A DNA stretch of 61,259 nt from an archaeon 13_2_20CM_2_53_6. Its GTDB lineage: Archaea; Thermoproteota; Bathyarchaeia; 40CM-2-53-6. Position 1 is the stretch's first letter. Each line of letters starts with the position of its first letter. The translations under genes and the position numbers were made by a program. Below are positions 58,781 to 61,259 of this stretch, piece by piece. The stretch covers positions 1 to 61,259 of the forward strand of contig MNDT01000020.1 of assembly GCA_001915065.1 (NCBI GenBank), written 5' to 3'. The notes under the pieces were generated by a model. It made no database searches. It saw nothing but the letters and a program-made list of their open reading frames with translations, and was not told the DNA's origin.

Positions 58781-60085
58781 TCAGATCGTGGGTGGAGTAG
58801 CTGGACTGCCTCTATTCTTGCGTCTCCTAGCGACCCAAAGGCTTGTGCCGATGATTGCTATCAGGGCGATTGCAATGATCCGATAGATCCCGGGATCCAT
58901 GCCTGGGGATGGCTTTGGCGACGCTGATTGAGGTATGCTGCCTGGATTGGAGCCTGAGCCAGGTCTTGAATTAGGACCTTGATCATATCCGCCGGTACCT
59001 GTACCAGACCCTGATCTAGTCCCACTATCAGACTCGCTTCCTGTTTCCGAGCCAGATCCTGAGCCGGAGGCGGTTGTACTGCCCCCCGATGGGTCCGTAG
59101 GGACCAAGCGCTGGTCAAGGTTGAGACTGGTATTGGCAAGGATGAGTGACGCTTGGATGCTTAGTCCAGATTGGATGATGAGGGTCGAGCCAGAGGCGTC
59201 AGAGCACCAGGTTGTAGAGGTGGCTGTGGACGGATTGCATTGGTCTGTTTGATAGGTCGATTCTTCGAGGTACCCGACGTGTATGTCTGCGCTTGCGCTT
59301 AGGAGGAGGTCGCTTTGCTGGTCGTAGTTGAGTGCGAACGCCGCCTGAATTTTGTCTCCAGTTGGTATTGACGTCCCGGATGTTTCCTGCTGAGGTAAGG
59401 GTGTGGGCAGTGTGAGGTTGTAAGTCAGCGTCCACGCTGCTCGAGTCCCGAGGCTTCCAAGGTTCACGGTGGTTGAGCCTGTCACATTAGTTGGAAAGAA
59501 TAGGACCGGGATCGTCTGGTTCAGATGCAGTGGTCCGTTGGCCCACCACATTGTATGGATAGGTTGTCGCTCCATCATGTCTGATGTGATGATGTTTGCG
59601 GGAGTGCTCCAGCCCGTGCCCTGGGAAAGTGTCATGCCCATAATGTTCTGGGCAATCTGAAGTGCTTCGGACATTTCGGGTGTTACGAAGGGCACGATGT
59701 TGGCTATTCTAGTCGCGAGGTCGATTGACTCATTGAAGCTGTGCAAGCTTCTGAAATCAGTAGCGGCTAGACTGTCCCAGGATGAGGTTGTAACCTCTCG
59801 GACGACGTTCAGGACGGCCGTGGTGTTTGTGAGGTTCGTCGCAGTCCAGTCGAGGGTTCCGTTGATGTTGAAGGTTGGAGGTACAATGGCGATCATGGGA
59901 CAGTAGACGATCATCTGAGGGTCGGAAGAGGGACTTGTTTCGCAGAAGGGCGGCGAGAATGTAATCGAGAAGGAGAGAGTGTAGCTCGAGTTGCTGCCCA
60001 CTTTGAGCGCAGGGGCTCCGCTTACTGGAACGGCTACCAAGAGAATTAGGGTCAAAACTCCAACGGCTAGTTTTGCTGACCGCAA
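58781..60085 (-). CDS. Secreted, C-terminally anchored surface protein of unknown function
   Basis: 434 aa. Signal peptide SAKLAVGVLTLILLVAVPVSG. The main domain (about 30-330) has many Asn-x-Ser/Thr sites (GSNSSYT, NLTNTTAV, NVTGSTTV) that AglB could glycosylate. A Ser/Gly/Thr/Asp-rich spacer (about 335-395) is followed by a C-terminal helix YRIIAIALIAIIGTSLWVARRRKN, the layout of archaeal cell-wall proteins. No catalytic motif recognised. ATG start, with a TATA box about 39 nt upstream. Confidence 0.78.
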   Translation of the reverse strand: MRSAKLAVGVLTLILLVAVPVSGAPALKVGSNSSYTLSFSITFSPPFCETSPSSDPQMIVYCPMIAIVPPTFNINGTLDWTATNLTNTTAVLNVVREVTTSSWDSLAATDFRSLHSFNESIDLATRIANIVPFVTPEMSEALQIAQNIMGMTLSQGTGWSTPANIITSDMMERQPIHTMWWANGPLHLNQTIPVLFFPTNVTGSTTVNLGSLGTRAAWTLTYNLTLPTPLPQQETSGTSIPTGDKIQAAFALNYDQQSDLLLSASADIHVGYLEESTYQTDQCNPSTATSTTWCSDASGSTLIIQSGLSIQASLILANTSLNLDQRLVPTDPSGGSTTASGSGSGSETGSESDSGTRSGSGTGTGGYDQGPNSRPGSGSNPGSIPQSASPKPSPGMDPGIYRIIAIALIAIIGTSLWVARRRKNRGSPATPPTI

Positions 60086-60119
60086 TGTTGGAGTTCTCGG
60101 GCTCTTTTAGACTGTATGG

Positions 60120-60156
60120 CATAAAAAGGGTTAACGGTGTTCATCTCTATTGAACA
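60120..60156 (-). promoter_or_regulatory. Promoter with inverted repeat for the surface-protein gene
   Basis: TATA box CTTTTTATG (minus strand, 60120-60128) predicts a start near 60097, 12 nt before the ATG. Just upstream, TGTTCA-tctctat-TGAACA (60138-60156) is a perfect 6-bp inverted repeat, placed where an activator would bind. Confidence 0.5.
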
Positions 60157-60315
60157 GAGAAAATCAGATCAGCAACGATCGGTAATATGCGTCTACCGCG
60201 GGCAATCCCGGTCAGGGTCGCACTGTGAAGCTAAGACATTCTAAGGGCGACATGTTTCTCCGAATGGCTTTTAGAGGGTTCGAAGTGCTAAGGCCGGCCT
60301 CTATCGGCGAAGACT

Positions 60316-60480
60316 TTGCCAAGCAATAAGACGAAGTTTATGCAGATGCTTGACTCTCCGACCTATCGTCTTCTCCAGAAGGAGGCGCGTGAGAGGGGCG
60401 CTTCAGTCCAGGAGCTACTTAGGGCTGTCATAATTCCAGACTGGCTTACGAAGAATAGGAATAGAGAAAAGGCCAAGTGA
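60316..60480 (+). CDS. Small ORF (54 aa), possibly ribbon-helix-helix-like
   Basis: Not in the ORF track. From TTG 60316: SNKTKFMQMLDSPTYRLLQKEARERGASVQELLRAVIIPDWL then a basic tail. The pattern of a short N-terminal strand followed by two helices (LLQKEARERG / SVQELLRAVIIPDWL) is reminiscent of Arc/CopG-type DNA-binding proteins that bind DNA as dimers. It ends 2 nt before the convergent hypothetical gene. No upstream promoter motif stands out besides TTTTAGAGG at about 60280. Confidence 0.5.
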   Translation: MPSNKTKFMQMLDSPTYRLLQKEARERGASVQELLRAVIIPDWLTKNRNREKAK

Positions 60481-60482
60481 GA

Positions 60483-60881
60483 CTAGTCGAGCTGAGCAGC
60501 GGTCTGGGTCCCCGAGGGAGTCTCTTGAAGGTCCAGGCTGTCACTGCTTGGCAGAGGTTTCTTCAGGATTGTTTCAAGCGTCAGGACCTTTTTTTCCAGT
60601 TCAATTATCTTCTTGTGTTGGCCGAACAGCATTGAGATGAGCAGTGGAACTTCCTTGACGGGAGAGGCCATCGTGCTGGCATAGGGCGCATAGAGCTTGC
60701 ACTGGCCAAGGAGGTCGTGGAATACCAGCTTGTCTTCTACTCTGAGAAAGTCTTGGAATTTTTTCAATTTGGCGGTTTCTGCCTCCACAACCATCCGCCA
60801 TGAAGGAATTGTTCTACCCGAGCCCAGAGCCCCCAAAGATTCGAAGTCCTGTTCGTAGGATGATAGCGCGGATAATAACAA
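60483..60881 (-). CDS. Uncharacterised helical protein
   Basis: 132 aa in the ORF track. ATG 60794 (MVVEAETAKLKK) is an alternative start that drops a variable N-terminus. The core FQDFLRVEDKLVFHDLLGQCKLYAPYASTM followed by VKEVPLLISMLFGQHKKIIELEKKVLTLETIL suggests a helical domain ending in a coiled coil. This layout is seen in small archaeal proteins with no assigned function. Divergent from the partial gene at 60933, convergent with the 54-aa ORF. Confidence 0.65.
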   Translation of the reverse strand: MLLSALSSYEQDFESLGALGSGRTIPSWRMVVEAETAKLKKFQDFLRVEDKLVFHDLLGQCKLYAPYASTMASPVKEVPLLISMLFGQHKKIIELEKKVLTLETILKKPLPSSDSLDLQETPSGTQTAAQLD

Positions 60882-60932
60882 GAGGGTGACCAGTAAGTGA
60901 AGGTCGAGATGGAGACCCGGTGAAAGTAGTTA

Positions 60933-61259
60933 ATGAATAGAGGCAGAACTAGCGGACTGGAGGCCAAGGATCCCTTCCTCATCGATTACAAGGAGAATCT
61001 GGAAGAATTAGTCAAGGGAATGAAGCGTGTTGGAGGGAGCGGATTCCGGCTTCTGATTGTTGAGATGATTCGGTCACGCTGGATCAAGGATCGGAGGACG
61101 ACTTACCCATACGAGGTTGCCTGGGTCTTTGACCGGGACGAGAAGGCTGTGTCGAAGCTCCTGAAGGAGCTTGAAGAATCGGGCGATATTGAGCTAGTAG
61201 GCTTGGGCCGTGGAAAGAAGGGGCTGGTCAAGCCTTACAAGCCACGAACTCTGAGAAAA
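60933..61259 (+). CDS. Probable winged-helix DNA-binding protein (3' end beyond window)
   Basis: Open for 109 codons to the end of the window without a stop. From ATG 60933: a polar start, then DPFLIDYKENLEELVKGMKRVGGSGFRLLIVEMIRSRWIKDRRTTYPYEVAWVFDRDEKAVSKLLKELEESGDIELVGLGRGKKGLVKPYKPRTL. The helix-rich part followed by a KLLKELEESGDIELVG recognition/wing pattern is typical of winged-helix regulators. Not in the ORF track because it is incomplete. Divergent from the 60483-60881 gene, with only about 50 nt between. Confidence 0.6.
   Translation, partial: MNRGRTSGLEAKDPFLIDYKENLEELVKGMKRVGGSGFRLLIVEMIRSRWIKDRRTTYPYEVAWVFDRDEKAVSKLLKELEESGDIELVGLGRGKKGLVKPYKPRTLRK

Overview
The window is archaeal. 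It carries archaeal or eukaryote-type information genes: RNA polymerase subunits H, B, A and L, TFS, PCNA, both primase subunits, GINS, exosome Csl4, L44e, S27e, aIF2-alpha, Nop10, L30e, NusA and S12. It also has an AglB/STT3 oligosaccharyltransferase, an intron-containing tRNA-Ser, TATA-box promoters with short or absent leaders, and many TTG starts. RNA polymerase subunit A is a single 1281-aa reading frame (A' and A'' not split) and B is also unsplit. That pattern is known from Thaumarchaeota/Nitrososphaeria and close relatives, so I place the source in or near that group. No ammonia-oxidation genes are present here. The secreted peptidase, the phosphoesterase and a heme-O-type prenyltransferase would fit a heterotrophic, oxygen-respiring lineage, but this is inference.

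Layout. 1-4.7 kb: MacB-like ABC exporter, a small exonuclease-like protein and a rhomboid protease. 4.7-5.9 kb: a non-coding stretch with a possible structured RNA, a palindrome-rich promoter and a hairpin leader. 5.9-10.7 kb: a giant secreted phosphoesterase with tandem PKD repeats. 10.8-24.6 kb: housekeeping and metabolic genes (CtaB, a glutamine amidotransferase/class V aminotransferase pair, DRG GTPase, HtpX with an EF-hand-like loop, UbiE-like methyltransferase, an FTR1-like membrane protein, nitroreductase, nucleotidase, GcvH, Lhr helicase, an orphan DNA methyltransferase). 24.8-28.5 kb: NHL-repeat surface protein and sedolisin protease. 28.8-34 kb: MBL hydrolase, PNPOx-like protein, MsrB, Ni/Co permease and a coiled-coil/SPFH-zinc-ribbon pair.

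34.0-42.1 kb is a long co-directional information-processing array: csl4, rpoL, a HAD hydrolase, a Mini-III-like RNase, DUF99, tfs, pcn, priL, priS, a 51-codon small ORF, gins, rpl44e, rps27e, aif2a, nop10. Most neighbours are packed a few bases apart or overlap by 4 nt. Convergent to it is aglB. After tRNA-Ser comes the RNA polymerase operon rpoH-rpoB-rpoA-rpl30e-nusA, followed by a detached rps12 and a small AN1-type zinc finger. 55.5-61.3 kb holds gcvT, several small zinc-ribbon proteins, two surface or secreted proteins and short hypothetical genes. The last gene runs off the window.

The most unusual points are: a Mini-III-type ribonuclease fold inside an archaeal rpoL/TFS/PCNA cluster; two genes whose essential N-termini extend upstream of every ATG/GTG/TTG and for which CTG is the only plausible start; a dense block of palindromes plus a leader hairpin covering the Shine-Dalgarno region of the giant phosphoesterase; an EF-hand loop inside an HtpX protease; and an unlisted 51-codon ORF coupled by GTGA to gins.
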